Assembly: GCA_035353815.1 (NCBI GenBank)
Contig: DAOQAG010000003.1
Span: forward strand, 62,001-126,000
Length of the DNA: 64,000 nucleotides
Origin: JAKPUX01 sp035353815
GTDB taxonomy: Bacteria; Zhuqueibacterota; Zhuqueibacteria; Residuimicrobiales; Residuimicrobiaceae
Reading direction: 5' to 3'
Below the pieces are notes generated by a model. It did not search any database. It saw nothing but the letters and a program-made list of their open reading frames with translations, and was not told the DNA's origin. A program made the translations under genes and the position numbers. Below, one piece after another: positions 33,618 to 43,262 of the stretch. Numbering within the stretch: the first letter of the stretch is position 1; each line of letters opens with the position of its first letter.

Positions 33618-35420
33618 CTAGAGATAATCCTTGCGAAAGTCATCGATTTTGGATTTATCCTTGAGGCCGGTGTACCACTGCCCAAAGATGGCTTGCTGCT
33701 TGCGCTGCAGCAGCTGGTTACGCAGGGTTTCTTTCTGCGCGTTGAAATCCGCTTCGGCGAGGCTGGTCTTGCTCAACAGCTTGATGAGAAAATAGCCGCG
33801 GCTGCCCTCGACCGGCTGGGAGATGGTTCCGGGCTGGAGCGAGAAGGCGGTTCCGACGAAGCGCGACTCACGGCCGAGCCCGGAGATATAACCGGAAAAG
33901 GTGAATTCGCCGGTCTGCTGCACCTTGCCGCCGATCTGGGCGGCCGCGCCTTCCAGGCTGTTGGCGGACTGGGCCTGGGAATAGAGCGACTGGCATTTTT
34001 CCTTCGCCAGGAGCAGCGCCTTTTCATTTTTCAGTTTGGCGCTGATGGTCTCCTTGGCCTCGATCCAGGATTTGACATGTTCGGGAATCACCTCGGCGAC
34101 ATGTACGACCATATAGCCGCGTTCGGCATAGATGACATCACTGACCGCGTCCTTTTTGCTGCGGAAGGCAAAGCCGCTCACCCGCGGTTCCATGCCGACA
34201 CCGGGGATAAAGCCGCCGGCGACGAAGGGCTCGGTGCGCTCGACTTTTTTGTTTTCTGCAGCGGCGACGCTCTTCAGATCCTGTTCCTTGGCGGTCTCGG
34301 CGATGTAGTTGGCCTCTTCCTGCAGGGCCTCGCGGGTCCGTGGGGAGATCTCGTATTTGAGCAGGATATGGCTGGCCTGGACCTTCTCCTGGCCCTCCTC
34401 CGTCTTGCGCTCGCCCACCTTGATGATGTGCAGGCCGAACTGTGAGGTCACCGGTCCGACGATCTCGCCGGCGCGGGCGGCAAAAGCGGCCTCCTCGAAG
34501 GGTTTGACCATGGCGCCCCGGGCGAAAAAGCCGAGATCGCCGCCCTTTTCGGCCGAGCCCGGATCCTGTGAATTGAGCTTGGCCAGCTCGGCAAAATTGC
34601 TGCCGGCGCGGGCTTCCGTCAGAATCTCCTGGGCTTGCTGACGGACCGCCTCGGAATCGGCTTTGGTCGGGGCAAAATCGAAGAGGACATAGTCGATGAC
34701 GCGCTTTTCCGGCTCCTTGAACTCCTCTTCGTGCTTCTGATGATAGCTTTTAATCTCGGCATCTGTGGGCGCGGCAACCGAAGCGAGAAAATCGCTGGCG
34801 GGAACCAGCAGATACTCCGCCTGGGCCTTGAGGGTGCGCTTCATGTATTCGGCACGGATCTCTTCGTCGCCCACCACCGCGGTGGCCCGCAAGAGATTGT
34901 CAAGCTTGCGCATCGGCAAGGTCGTCCGCAGATACTCCTCAACCGAGGACCAGAACTCGCCGGCGCCGGGATTGTTCAGGGCCGCCTGATAACGCTGCAT
35001 ATCGAACTTGCCGGTCGAATCCTGAAAGGCCTGATTCTGACGCAGCTCCGCTGGAGGATTGTTAAAGATCTCTTCGATAATCTCCTGATCGGAGGCATTC
35101 AGCTTGACCGCCTTGACCTCACGGTTGAGCAGACGCTGCTGTACCAGATTGTCAAAGACGCGACCCTCAAGCTGTTGCAGCTGATAGCCCTCGGGATCGC
35201 TGCCCGACTGCTCGCGATAGGAAGCCAGCTCGTTCTGCAACCGGCTGGAAAACTCTTCATAATGAATCGGCTGGCCATCCACCTTGGCGATCACACCCCG
35301 CGGCTGATTGGACTTGAAGCCGCCCATGCCCCAATCCACGATGATCGTCAGAATAAAAGCAACGACCAGGATCAGGAGGATGGTCTTCATGCTGTTGCGC
35401 ATGCTTTTCATCAACGCCAT
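33618..35420 (-). CDS. PpiD-like membrane-anchored peptidyl-prolyl isomerase (SurA_N-PpiC)
   Basis: 600 aa from ATG 35420, which has AAGGG 9 nt upstream; ATG 35429 lies directly on that site. A single N-terminal helix (ILLILVVAFILTIIVDW, residues about 14-30) anchors it to the inner membrane. Residues about 40-230 are a SurA/PpiD-type N-terminal chaperone region (VDGQPIHYEEFSSRL...). A parvulin (PpiC) domain follows around residue 255-350 (LAKLNSQDPGSAEKGGDLGF, with the conserved LxxxGHxxxP-like region further on). A second, more degenerate parvulin-like region seems to follow. PpiD-type proteins assist folding of exported proteins, which fits a genome with large surface proteins. It has its own promoter and terminator. 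Confidence 0.88.
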   Translation of the reverse strand: MALMKSMRNSMKTILLILVVAFILTIIVDWGMGGFKSNQPRGVIAKVDGQPIHYEEFSSRLQNELASYREQSGSDPEGYQLQQLEGRVFDNLVQQRLLNREVKAVKLNASDQEIIEEIFNNPPAELRQNQAFQDSTGKFDMQRYQAALNNPGAGEFWSSVEEYLRTTLPMRKLDNLLRATAVVGDEEIRAEYMKRTLKAQAEYLLVPASDFLASVAAPTDAEIKSYHQKHEEEFKEPEKRVIDYVLFDFAPTKADSEAVRQQAQEILTEARAGSNFAELAKLNSQDPGSAEKGGDLGFFARGAMVKPFEEAAFAARAGEIVGPVTSQFGLHIIKVGERKTEEGQEKVQASHILLKYEISPRTREALQEEANYIAETAKEQDLKSVAAAENKKVERTEPFVAGGFIPGVGMEPRVSGFAFRSKKDAVSDVIYAERGYMVVHVAEVIPEHVKSWIEAKETISAKLKNEKALLLAKEKCQSLYSQAQSANSLEGAAAQIGGKVQQTGEFTFSGYISGLGRESRFVGTAFSLQPGTISQPVEGSRGYFLIKLLSKTSLAEADFNAQKETLRNQLLQRKQQAIFGQWYTGLKDKSKIDDFRKDYL

Positions 35421-35474
35421 AGCTTGCATCCCTTATGGTAGAAATGATGTGGTGTATTTCAAGTAAAACCAATA

Positions 35475-35503
35475 AATATAGCATGACGTGGCCTAAAATG
35501 CAA
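35475..35503 (-). promoter_or_regulatory. Promoter of the PpiD-like gene
   Basis: TTGCAT (35503-35498) and TATATT (35480-35475), 17 nt apart on the minus strand, about 50 nt before the start codon. Confidence 0.6.
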
Positions 35504-35567
35504 GGCTTTTTTCCCCGCCACCGGCTCTGTGGCCGAAGGAGCGCTCCTGCCGCTGCCGCCAACCCAT

Positions 35568-35596
35568 AAAAAAAGCGGGACCCCGTGAGGTCCCGC
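35568..35596 (-). terminator. Terminator after the secreted-protein pair
   Basis: GCGGGACC and GGTCCCGC pair perfectly around CCGTGA, with seven U following on the minus strand. It lies about 118 nt after the stop at 35714. Confidence 0.85.
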
Positions 35597-35653
35597 TCTC
35601 TCAGACGTCAAACGGGCCGTAAACGCACCCCTTGACGCCGGGCTGCATAGGTC

Positions 35654-35678
35654 ATCAGACGGGGAGGGACCGTCTGAT
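35654..35678. other. Perfect 9-bp hairpin without U-tract
   Basis: ATCAGACGG and CCGTCTGAT pair perfectly around GGAGGGA. It lies between the stop codon at 35714 and the terminator at 35568 and may stabilise the 3' end of the transcript. No terminator U-tract on either side. Confidence 0.4.
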
Positions 35679-35713
35679 TGCCTATCTGGAGAAATATCCG
35701 ATGCTCCGGCTGC

Positions 35714-36679
35714 TTATTTGACCAGCAGCATCTTTTTTACATCATGGAACGAGCCCATCGTGATGCTGTAGATATAGACCCCCGAGGGGAGGGCATGGGC
35801 ATCGAAGGTGATGCGGTGCACACCGGCGCTCTTTTTCTCGTTGACCAGGGTCTGAACCTCACGGCCGAGCAGATCAAAGACCGTCAGGGTGACCATCCCC
35901 TCCTGCTTGACGCGAAAGACGATATCCGTCTGCGGATTGAAGGGATTGGGGAAATTCTGCGTCAACTCGTAGCGCTGCGGCGCGGCCACTTCGACCTCAC
36001 GCACATCGGAGTAGGTGAAAGCGCCATTACGGTCGACCTGTTTCAGCCGGTAAAAATAGGTGCCCACATTAACCTTGCTGTCAGTGAATCCGTAGCTCTG
36101 CGCCAGATTGGTGGAGCCGGCGCCGGCGACGAATCCCAACCGCGTGAAGGTTTTGCCATCGAGGCTGCGCTCGACGTCAAAGCCCAGGTTGTTGCTTTCA
36201 CCGACCGTATGCCACTCCAGCAGCACCACATCACTGAGGGAGGTGTTCTTGACACCGGCCGTGAAGGTGGTCAGCTCGACCGGCAAGGAGACGCTGCCGA
36301 CGATCTCATAGGGATCCTCGGTGGTGGCGTAGGTGACCGCCTTGGCCGCCCCGTAAAAGGGGCTGCTGGAGAGCACATTTTCGAACTCGACCACCAGGGT
36401 ATCCCCCGCCTGCCAGTTGGCATAGGAGATCATCGGGGTCTGCTTGAGTTCGACGGCCCAGCCTCCGCCGGAGGCGCACCAGCTGGTGATGCTGGTATCG
36501 CCGGGCGACTTTAAGAGATAGGCCTGAAATTTGATCTCACCTGCGGCCGGAACCGAGCCGTCGGGATTGAGGAATTTGCCGCCGACGATGTGCGAGAACG
36601 GATCGCCCTGGGCGAAGGCGCCATTGAACTGGCTCCATCCCGCCAGGAGTAAAGCCAGTGCGAAATATTTGAGTCTCAT
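35714..36679 (-). CDS. Secreted protein with type IX (FlgD-like) sorting tail
   Basis: 321 aa. Signal peptide at residues 1-23 (KYFALALLLAGWSQFNGAFA). The mature N-terminal half (about 25-140) is a beta domain with a GGGW motif and no family I recognise. Residues about 145-235 look like a fibronectin-like or SprB-type beta region (LEWHTVGESNNLGFDVERSL is typical of type IX cargo). The tail has NFPNPFNPQTDIVF and SGVYIYSIT, the standard type A sorting signal. It is followed by the large secreted gene after 16 nt on the same strand in the other order, so they are probably co-expressed. Export by a type IX system is inferred; no por/spr genes are in the window. Confidence 0.85.
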   Translation of the reverse strand: MRLKYFALALLLAGWSQFNGAFAQGDPFSHIVGGKFLNPDGSVPAAGEIKFQAYLLKSPGDTSITSWCASGGGWAVELKQTPMISYANWQAGDTLVVEFENVLSSSPFYGAAKAVTYATTEDPYEIVGSVSLPVELTTFTAGVKNTSLSDVVLLEWHTVGESNNLGFDVERSLDGKTFTRLGFVAGAGSTNLAQSYGFTDSKVNVGTYFYRLKQVDRNGAFTYSDVREVEVAAPQRYELTQNFPNPFNPQTDIVFRVKQEGMVTLTVFDLLGREVQTLVNEKKSAGVHRITFDAHALPSGVYIYSITMGSFHDVKKMLLVK

Positions 36680-36695
36680 GGACTATCCCTCCTGA

Positions 36696-39600
36696 TTAAC
36701 GAGAGTACGTGGGCCAGAGCGCCGGCGCGGTCTTGTTGACCTGGATCAGAACCGGTTCACCCGGGGCGACGCTGAACGGAGTCATTGGATTGCCGAAATT
36801 GAGCGACGGCAGCCAGTACTGGCTGAAGCCGCGGCCGTCCGCGCCAACCTTGAGCAAAACTTCCACCCCGCCGATCTGGGTCGCCAGTTCACTGGCATTG
36901 GTGATATCGGGCCGGTCAAGCGGGACGATGATTTCATTATAGGTGTATTTGGCCGCGGTGCTCAGATTGAAGCGGAGCGTTCCCGCATCCGGCACGGCGC
37001 CGCAGTAGAACCAGCTGGCCGGGGCATTCTCGTCCGCCTGGATCAGGACCGGCATGCCGCTCGCGAGCGCGAAGGGCGTGGCCGGGAAATTCAGGTCCGG
37101 CAGGTAATAGGTGCTGTAGCCATTGGTGGTATGGTTGATCTGCAACACCACCTTGACGCCGGCGCCGATGGCCTCAGCCAGCTGCCTGGCGTTGCTGATC
37201 GGCGTCTCCAGCGGCAGAGAGATATAGTTGTAGCGTGGTTTGCTGGAGCGGACCAGCTCAAAGCCGTACTTGCCGACGCGGCGGGAGAGGCCGGAGGCAT
37301 TGTCGCTGTCCACCGCGCGGACAACATAGTACTGGCGCAGTGCCTCGCTGTTAACCATCAGCGTGGTGTCGCTGGTGGCCGCCAGCAGCGTGCCTTCGGT
37401 CTCGGGATTGAAATAGGGATTGGCATCGTGCACATAGATGCGGTAGCCGATCATCCCGGCACGTTCCAGGGTGCCGTTGACGCCGCGGGTCACCGGGTTC
37501 CAGTGCAGATGGACCGCCGCGCCCTTCTTCTCGGCGGCGAGCTGTGCCGGGGCCATCGGCGCGATGTTGTCGATCGCTCGGCCGCTGCCCATCGCCGTAC
37601 CCGAAACCACCGAGGTGGCCAGGCTTCCCAGCACCGAGGTGACCGGGCTCGCGCTGCTCAGGCTGTGGATGACCAGGGGAACCGCACCCGAAGTGGCCTG
37701 CGGCATCGCCGCCAGGGTGGCGCCGCTCCCCTTGAGCGAGGTGGCCGGGGGCACCCATACCGCCCGCACATAGAACGCCATCGAGTCACTGCTGACAACC
37801 GGGAGATCGATCGTCATCATCGTCGAACCGGTCCCCGAGGGGTTGTAGGCGGCCACTTGCTGCGGCCAGTAGTGGAGGGTATCCTCGCCGTTGATGGTGT
37901 AAAAAATCTCATAATAGTTGATCACCGGCGTAGCTCCCATGCCCTGATGGTTGGCGGAGAAGGGCCACTGCAGGGTAATCCAGCCGCCCTGATCACCGGG
38001 CACATCGCGCACCGTCAGATAATCCGGCTGATCGATGACCGGATCGATGATCGTGATCGCACTCGAGGTGGCGGAATCGAGGGGATAAACGTCCGTGCCG
38101 ATCGAGGCGGAGAGAAGCAGGTTATTGGTGCTCACCCAGCTGGTGAAACGAAAGACCCCGATGCCATCGGTCAGCTTTTTGGGGCCGCTCGGCATCACGA
38201 TCTCGCTGGACTGGAGATTGCTGGAGAAGGTCAGATAGCCGGCGAAATTTTTGTCAATAACGCCGTACTTGTCGCGGGCGATGACCTGGACATCAAAGGG
38301 CACGCCGCGGACCTGGGCGCCAGCGACAACCGGCTGGATCACAAAGGTGCAGGCTGCGTTGCTGGTCACGGTTACCCAGCTGGTCTGGGTATTGCTGTTT
38401 GAAATGGGCGTCACCAGGTCTTCCTCAACACCCTGGCCGTAGAAACTAATGATGCCTTCGGCCTTGGGATCCCAACCCAGTGAAGAGCTGTAGGAGAGGG
38501 TATTGATCAGGACCTTGCCCGGAGCGACTTCCTTGGCTTCGCTGATGGGCCAGGCGCCGCCGTAGTTGGCCTTGGGGGCCATGTTGAGAAAGAAATCGGT
38601 GCTGTAGACCGACCAGTCCGCAAGATCCTCGCTCATGAAGACCTCGACATCAAAGCGGTTGATCGTCTTGGCGCTCATGATGGCCGGGCCAGCATTATCC
38701 CGCTCCTCGGTGATACCGACCGGCAACGGGGCCATGGGATTGTCCGCCCAGTCGGTAAAGCCGTTACTCGCTGCAACCACGACATCCGGCACATCGCCGG
38801 TATCGCCGCCATAAGGCGTCAGGGCCGGTCCACTGCCGGTGGTTTCGTTGTAACTGATATACGCCGCAACCGTATCACCGTAGGTATTGATCGCCGCCGG
38901 CTGGAAGTAAGCGTATCCGGGATTATAGACATTCAAGTCTACCGCCAGATTGCTCTTGAGGCCGTCGTAGCCGGTAATGGTCCAGTTGGCCTGCCGGAAA
39001 GAGCGCTTTGGATAGATCGGCGAGAGATCATTGAACATGAAGCGGTAATGATCCAGCTTGCCATCGGCATCAAGGTCAACGGTGGCCAGGCTCAGCAGGA
39101 TGGGCGGAATGTTGTCGCGCTCCACCTTGACATCCGAACCCAGCAGCGCCCGGGTGGTGCCGCTGAGGCTGAGTTCATTGTCATATTGCATGTTGCCATT
39201 GGGCGTAATCGCCAGATCGCTGACCAGCGACTGTGCGCGGAAGTTGATGGCGCCGCTGTCATTTTTGGTCCAAGCCAGGCCGGTATGGTTGAGATAGACG
39301 ATGCTGTCGATGCGCGCCGGGGTCATGCCGGTGAAGTAGACCTGGATGCCGGAGACATCATAATTGGAGGCGCCAACGAACCACTTGAAAAGCGGGGAGG
39401 GCATGCCGGGCGCCGGCGAAGTGGGCCAGCTGGCGGTATTGACCTTCTCGCTGAAGACCAGGCGGATGCGTTTGGTACCGGCCGTCAGGGCGCGGATGAT
39501 CGCGGGGCCGGCGGTATCCAGGATCTGCACCACCTGGGCATTATTGGCAGAAAGAGCAATGTCCGAGCTGTACAGGGCTTCCACCAGGCCGTTGTTGACC

Positions 39601-41231
39601 GGTTCGTTGAGTCCATTGGGATCGCCGGGATTGGCATAGGTCACACGCGGGATCAAGCCGGTGTTGGCGACCTTGGGAACGCTCGCGGTCAGAATCACTC
39701 GCAGCGTCGTGCCGGAGATCCAGGCGCCGGTGCCGCCGATGGTCAACAGGCCTTCGCCGCTGACTTGCAAGCCGGAGGTGCTGACGCGGGCGGTGTTCAT
39801 GGTATGATCAAAAACGATGTCGGCATAATCCAGATAGCCCCAGCCATTGGGACCACCCGTGGTTAGATCCGCGGGGAGGATGGCGTCGTGGGTCAGAACC
39901 TGAACAATGATCGGATAGATGCCGTCCGTGATGGTCACCACCGCACCGGGGCCATTGGCCGGAGCCGTCGGCGGCGCTGCGGCCAGGGATTCGCCATTAT
40001 AATTGCCGACTGCGTCAGTAACCTGACGGTCCGCCGCATAGACGATCGTGCCGACCTCGTTGCCCGAGGCATAGTCGGTGGTCAATTGAAACTCATAGGT
40101 CGCGGTCGGCGCCAGACTCGAGTTGGGCGAGACAATGACGCTGATCGGATTGGGTGACGGGCTGGTGGTCGAGGTGATCACGGAAAAATCGACCCCTTGC
40201 ACGCTGGCATAGTCGAGCGGCTCGCTGAAGGTCACCTCGATGCGCTTGGTGGCCAGCGCGGCGGCCAGAGGCTGCCGGCGGGTGGCGCGCTTGGTATGGG
40301 CGCTGACAATGGCAGGGCCGGCTTTGTCGGTGAGGGTGCGCGAGTGGCTGTCCGCGTAGGACTGGAACTGTGAGGTGGTCGCCTCACGGAAGCGATCGGT
40401 CGTGCTCAGCGGCCGGGTGTAGGCCAGGGTCGGAGTGATGCCGCTGTTGGGGACGCTGGAACGCACCCAGAAGGTAAACCGCTTCGGAGTGCCATTTACC
40501 AGATTCCAGACGCCGATCGATTCGAGGCTGTGCACCGATGTGCCGAGGCCGCTGAAGATTTGATCATTGACCGTGACGTTGGCGGGATTCATCGGCTCGC
40601 TCCAGATCAGGTCGATGCGGTCGATATAACCGTCGAATGGGGTCCGGTTGCCGACATGGGTACCGGTCACCGGATTGGAGTTGCCGCTGCCGTCGTCATA
40701 ATAGAACGCCTGGCGGATCGAGGGCAGGATGCCATCATCGCACTCGATATAGACGGAGGGGTACTGGATCACGCCCCAGGGGCCGGAAGTCCCGGTTCCG
40801 CTGATCTGCAGGCCGCCGCCCTCGACCAGCCAGATCCAGGGCCGCAGGTTGGTATCGTAGGGATAAGGGGTTGAGGTCCCTTGCCGGATCGGCAGATAGA
40901 TGGTGTCATCATTGTTGCCGCCCGGTACCCCGGGAGGCGAAGTGAAAATATCGCCGGGCCCGCGCAGGGTGTAGAGATCGCCGGGATTGGTGCTGATGTT
41001 GTTGTCGCCATCGACATTCAAATCGACGCGAAATTCGGTGCCGGTAAAATTGTCGTTCAGGTAAGTCCTTGTGCCTCCGGCCACATTGAAGACGACCTTG
41101 ATCCAGGCGGCTGTGCCCGTTTGCAGGGGATCGGCGGTCTCACGGCGCAGGATTTGCGCCGTAAGTTCTTCCGCGGCTCCGAGCATGAGCGCAAGGACGA
41201 ACATGATGCGTAACATGGGTGTTAACTTCAT
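36696..41231 (-). CDS. Large secreted protein (Ig-like repeats, Fn3, tandem C-terminal domain)
   Basis: 1511 aa from the ATG at 41231, which has GGAGG 5 nt upstream. Signal peptide: residues about 1-27 (MLRIMFVLALMLGAAEEL). Residues about 90-960 are Ig-like beta repeats of the SwmB/Big type (recurring TFSEPLDYAS, DHTMNTARVS, VFSEKVNTASW, which resemble calcium-binding bacterial Ig folds). Residues about 1090-1300 are fibronectin type III-like (ITLQWPFS, AVHLHWNPVT). The last two stretches, about 1332-1410 and 1425-1511, are tandem copies of one roughly 80-aa domain and the protein lacks the FlgD-like tail. It may be a structural surface or adhesion protein. Codon use and GC resemble its neighbours. 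Confidence 0.8.
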   Translation of the reverse strand: MKLTPMLRIMFVLALMLGAAEELTAQILRRETADPLQTGTAAWIKVVFNVAGGTRTYLNDNFTGTEFRVDLNVDGDNNISTNPGDLYTLRGPGDIFTSPPGVPGGNNDDTIYLPIRQGTSTPYPYDTNLRPWIWLVEGGGLQISGTGTSGPWGVIQYPSVYIECDDGILPSIRQAFYYDDGSGNSNPVTGTHVGNRTPFDGYIDRIDLIWSEPMNPANVTVNDQIFSGLGTSVHSLESIGVWNLVNGTPKRFTFWVRSSVPNSGITPTLAYTRPLSTTDRFREATTSQFQSYADSHSRTLTDKAGPAIVSAHTKRATRRQPLAAALATKRIEVTFSEPLDYASVQGVDFSVITSTTSPSPNPISVIVSPNSSLAPTATYEFQLTTDYASGNEVGTIVYAADRQVTDAVGNYNGESLAAAPPTAPANGPGAVVTITDGIYPIIVQVLTHDAILPADLTTGGPNGWGYLDYADIVFDHTMNTARVSTSGLQVSGEGLLTIGGTGAWISGTTLRVILTASVPKVANTGLIPRVTYANPGDPNGLNEPVNNGLVEALYSSDIALSANNAQVVQILDTAGPAIIRALTAGTKRIRLVFSEKVNTASWPTSPAPGMPSPLFKWFVGASNYDVSGIQVYFTGMTPARIDSIVYLNHTGLAWTKNDSGAINFRAQSLVSDLAITPNGNMQYDNELSLSGTTRALLGSDVKVERDNIPPILLSLATVDLDADGKLDHYRFMFNDLSPIYPKRSFRQANWTITGYDGLKSNLAVDLNVYNPGYAYFQPAAINTYGDTVAAYISYNETTGSGPALTPYGGDTGDVPDVVVAASNGFTDWADNPMAPLPVGITEERDNAGPAIMSAKTINRFDVEVFMSEDLADWSVYSTDFFLNMAPKANYGGAWPISEAKEVAPGKVLINTLSYSSSLGWDPKAEGIISFYGQGVEEDLVTPISNSNTQTSWVTVTSNAACTFVIQPVVAGAQVRGVPFDVQVIARDKYGVIDKNFAGYLTFSSNLQSSEIVMPSGPKKLTDGIGVFRFTSWVSTNNLLLSASIGTDVYPLDSATSSAITIIDPVIDQPDYLTVRDVPGDQGGWITLQWPFSANHQGMGATPVINYYEIFYTINGEDTLHYWPQQVAAYNPSGTGSTMMTIDLPVVSSDSMAFYVRAVWVPPATSLKGSGATLAAMPQATSGAVPLVIHSLSSASPVTSVLGSLATSVVSGTAMGSGRAIDNIAPMAPAQLAAEKKGAAVHLHWNPVTRGVNGTLERAGMIGYRIYVHDANPYFNPETEGTLLAATSDTTLMVNSEALRQYYVVRAVDSDNASGLSRRVGKYGFELVRSSKPRYNYISLPLETPISNARQLAEAIGAGVKVVLQINHTTNGYSTYYLPDLNFPATPFALASGMPVLIQADENAPASWFYCGAVPDAGTLRFNLSTAAKYTYNEIIVPLDRPDITNASELATQIGGVEVLLKVGADGRGFSQYWLPSLNFGNPMTPFSVAPGEPVLIQVNKTAPALWPTYSR

Positions 41232-41777
41232 TTTCGCCTCCATTTGGTTCTGTGTTGCTGGAGTTGCACCGCTACCGGTTTTGCAGCCCGAAAGCCGGAG
41301 GGCGCAATGCAGCCATGGTAGTAGGAACTGCAGGCCTCATCGCAAATTCAATGCCATAGATACCAGCGGCTTTCTATTCCCGATCCAATTGCGATCTCCG
41401 TCACAAAGATACCCTTTCCCGCGTAAACCATTATTGTTATTAATGAAATTAGATGCTTCGGCATACCACGCGCCAACCCTTCATTTTTGACGATTTATGG
41501 CCATTTTTGCCAGACCACCGCGCCGTTCCGTGTTTCAGTGAAACATTGTTCAGCAATGAAACATCTCACCACCGCCGCGTCCAGCCGCGCTCCGCATGGA
41601 TGGATTTGCTCCAAACCGGACAATTTTCGGCAGCGGCCGCATGCTTTTCCTTTTTTTTGAAGGCACGAATGGTTACATTACGGGTGCAACTCTTCCGCCG
41701 GCGCCGGCCACGCGCCCTCCCCTCCAGGGGCTCCTTTGCGTCCGGTGAACCTAAAACCCGATCTGCACGATCTTGAG
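41232..41777. other. Intergenic region, 546 nt, between divergent genes
   Basis: No gene is supported. It should hold the promoters of the large secreted gene (-) and the nucleotidyltransferase (+). A TTGGCG-17-TCTAAT pair on the minus strand near 41440-41470 is a weak candidate. The most regular element is the TGTTTCA/TGAAACA group at 41531-41563. A GC-rich tail (about 41600-41740) carries no clear structure. Confidence 0.5.
41531..41563. promoter_or_regulatory. TGTTTCA-G-TGAAACA dyad with a third half-site
   Basis: A perfect 7+1+7 palindrome (41531-41545) followed by another TGAAACA at 41557-41563, with half-site starts 18 nt apart. Looks like an operator for a dimeric regulator. The protein is unknown. 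Confidence 0.45.
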
Positions 41778-43193
41778 ATGATGAAGAAAAAAACAACACC
41801 CTTTGACGCGCCCGTCCTCAGGGCGATCGGTCGGGTGGCCGATCAGGCGGGGTATGCCGCCTATGCGGTGGGCGGCTATGTCCGCGACCGTCTCCTCGGC
41901 AAAAGCGGCAAGGACATTGACATCGTCGTGGTCGGCGATGGCCCAGACTTTGCCCGGCTCCTGGCCGACCACCTTAATATAGCAAATATTTCGATATTTA
42001 AAAAATTCGGCACAGCCATGCTGCGGTACCGCGGCCTGGTGATCGAGGTGGTCGGAGCGCGGCGGGAGAGCTACCGCAGCAATTCGCGTCATCCCGAGGT
42101 GGAGGGTGCCGATCTGGAAACCGATCTGGCGCGGCGGGACTTTACCATCAACGCCCTGGCTGTGGCCTTGAACGGCGCCAATCCGGGAGAAGTGATCGAC
42201 CCCTTTTCCGGCCTCGCGGATCTCCATGCCGGGATCATCCGTACTCCCCTCGAGCCGCTGCGTACCTTCAGCGATGATCCGCTGCGGATCCTGCGCGCCA
42301 TCCGCTTCGCCACCCAGCTGCAATTCGAGATCGAGCCGCTCACCCTCGCGGCCCTCGGCAGCGAACGCGAGCGCCTTGCCATCATTTCGCAAGAGCGCAT
42401 CAGCGACGAACTGATCAAGATGCTGGCCAGCAACAAACCCTCGATCGCTCTCCGCCTCCTCAGCGACAGCGGCGTCCTCGATCTCGTCCTGCCGGAGATC
42501 GCCGCCCTCAAGGGCGTCGACCAGATTGCCGGCTACCGCCATAAGGATGTCTTTGAGCATACCCTCAAGGTGGTCGACAATGTCGCGCGCGTCTCGGACA
42601 AGCTCGGCTTGCGCGTGGCCGCCCTCTATCACGATGTCGCCAAGCCGCAGACCAAGGAGTTCAAGCCGGGCGTGGGCTGGAGCTTTCACGGTCACGAGGA
42701 GTTGGGCGCCCGTCTCTTCCCGGCCATCGGCCGGCGGCTGCGCCTCCCGCAGGAGACGATCGATTACACGCAGAAACTCATCCGGCTTCACCTGCGGCCG
42801 ATCCATCTCGCTGAAGAGGGGGTGACCGATTCCGCCATACGCCGCCTGATTTTCCTCGGCGGTGCCGAGCTGGACGATCTGATCACCCTCTGCCGCGCCG
42901 ATATCACTTCCGGGAATCCCGGGCGCGTCGCCCGTCACCTGGCCAACTTTGACGTGGTCGTCGAGCGCATGCTGGCGGTCGAGGAACGCGATCGTCTCCG
43001 GGCTTTCCAGCCGCCGGTCCGCGGCGAAGAGATCATGGCGGTGCTGGGCCTGCCGCCGGGCCCGATGGTCGGCCGGATCAAAAAGGCGCTGGAGGAAGCC
43101 ATTCTGGACGGTATCATCGCCAACGAGCACGATGCGGCCTTTGCCTATATGCTCCAGATCAAGGAGGAGCTGCTGGCGGATGCGCCGCAATAA
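41778..43193 (+). CDS. CCA-adding-type tRNA nucleotidyltransferase with HD domain
   Basis: 471 aa. GGYVRD (residues 32-37), the metal aspartates D46 and D48 in KDIDIVVVG, and RRDFTINA (119-126) are the class II nucleotidyltransferase core. Residues 150-250 contain the head/neck segments (ISQERISDELIKML). An HD domain (HKDVFEHTLKVVDNVAR ... AALYHDVAKP) follows around 260-300, as in HD-bearing CCA/poly(A) polymerase-type proteins. Enzymes of this family add CCA or AMP to tRNA 3' ends. The ATG at 41778 is preferred over a TTG further up; no strong ribosome site is visible. tmRNA and tRNA maturation would need this activity, since no archaeal-type enzyme is in the window. Confidence 0.92.
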   Translation: MMKKKTTPFDAPVLRAIGRVADQAGYAAYAVGGYVRDRLLGKSGKDIDIVVVGDGPDFARLLADHLNIANISIFKKFGTAMLRYRGLVIEVVGARRESYRSNSRHPEVEGADLETDLARRDFTINALAVALNGANPGEVIDPFSGLADLHAGIIRTPLEPLRTFSDDPLRILRAIRFATQLQFEIEPLTLAALGSERERLAIISQERISDELIKMLASNKPSIALRLLSDSGVLDLVLPEIAALKGVDQIAGYRHKDVFEHTLKVVDNVARVSDKLGLRVAALYHDVAKPQTKEFKPGVGWSFHGHEELGARLFPAIGRRLRLPQETIDYTQKLIRLHLRPIHLAEEGVTDSAIRRLIFLGGAELDDLITLCRADITSGNPGRVARHLANFDVVVERMLAVEERDRLRAFQPPVRGEEIMAVLGLPPGPMVGRIKKALEEAILDGIIANEHDAAFAYMLQIKEELLADAPQ

Positions 43194-43262
43194 AGCGAAA
43201 CTTTTCCTATCCTGATACGTCTTTGTATTAGTTGCTTTTTACACCACTAAGGAGGGCTCACC

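Noticed and set aside
35430..35713. Small gene in the 284-nt gap
   Set aside because: It holds the PpiD promoter, a terminator and a hairpin; short frames there have no ribosome site.
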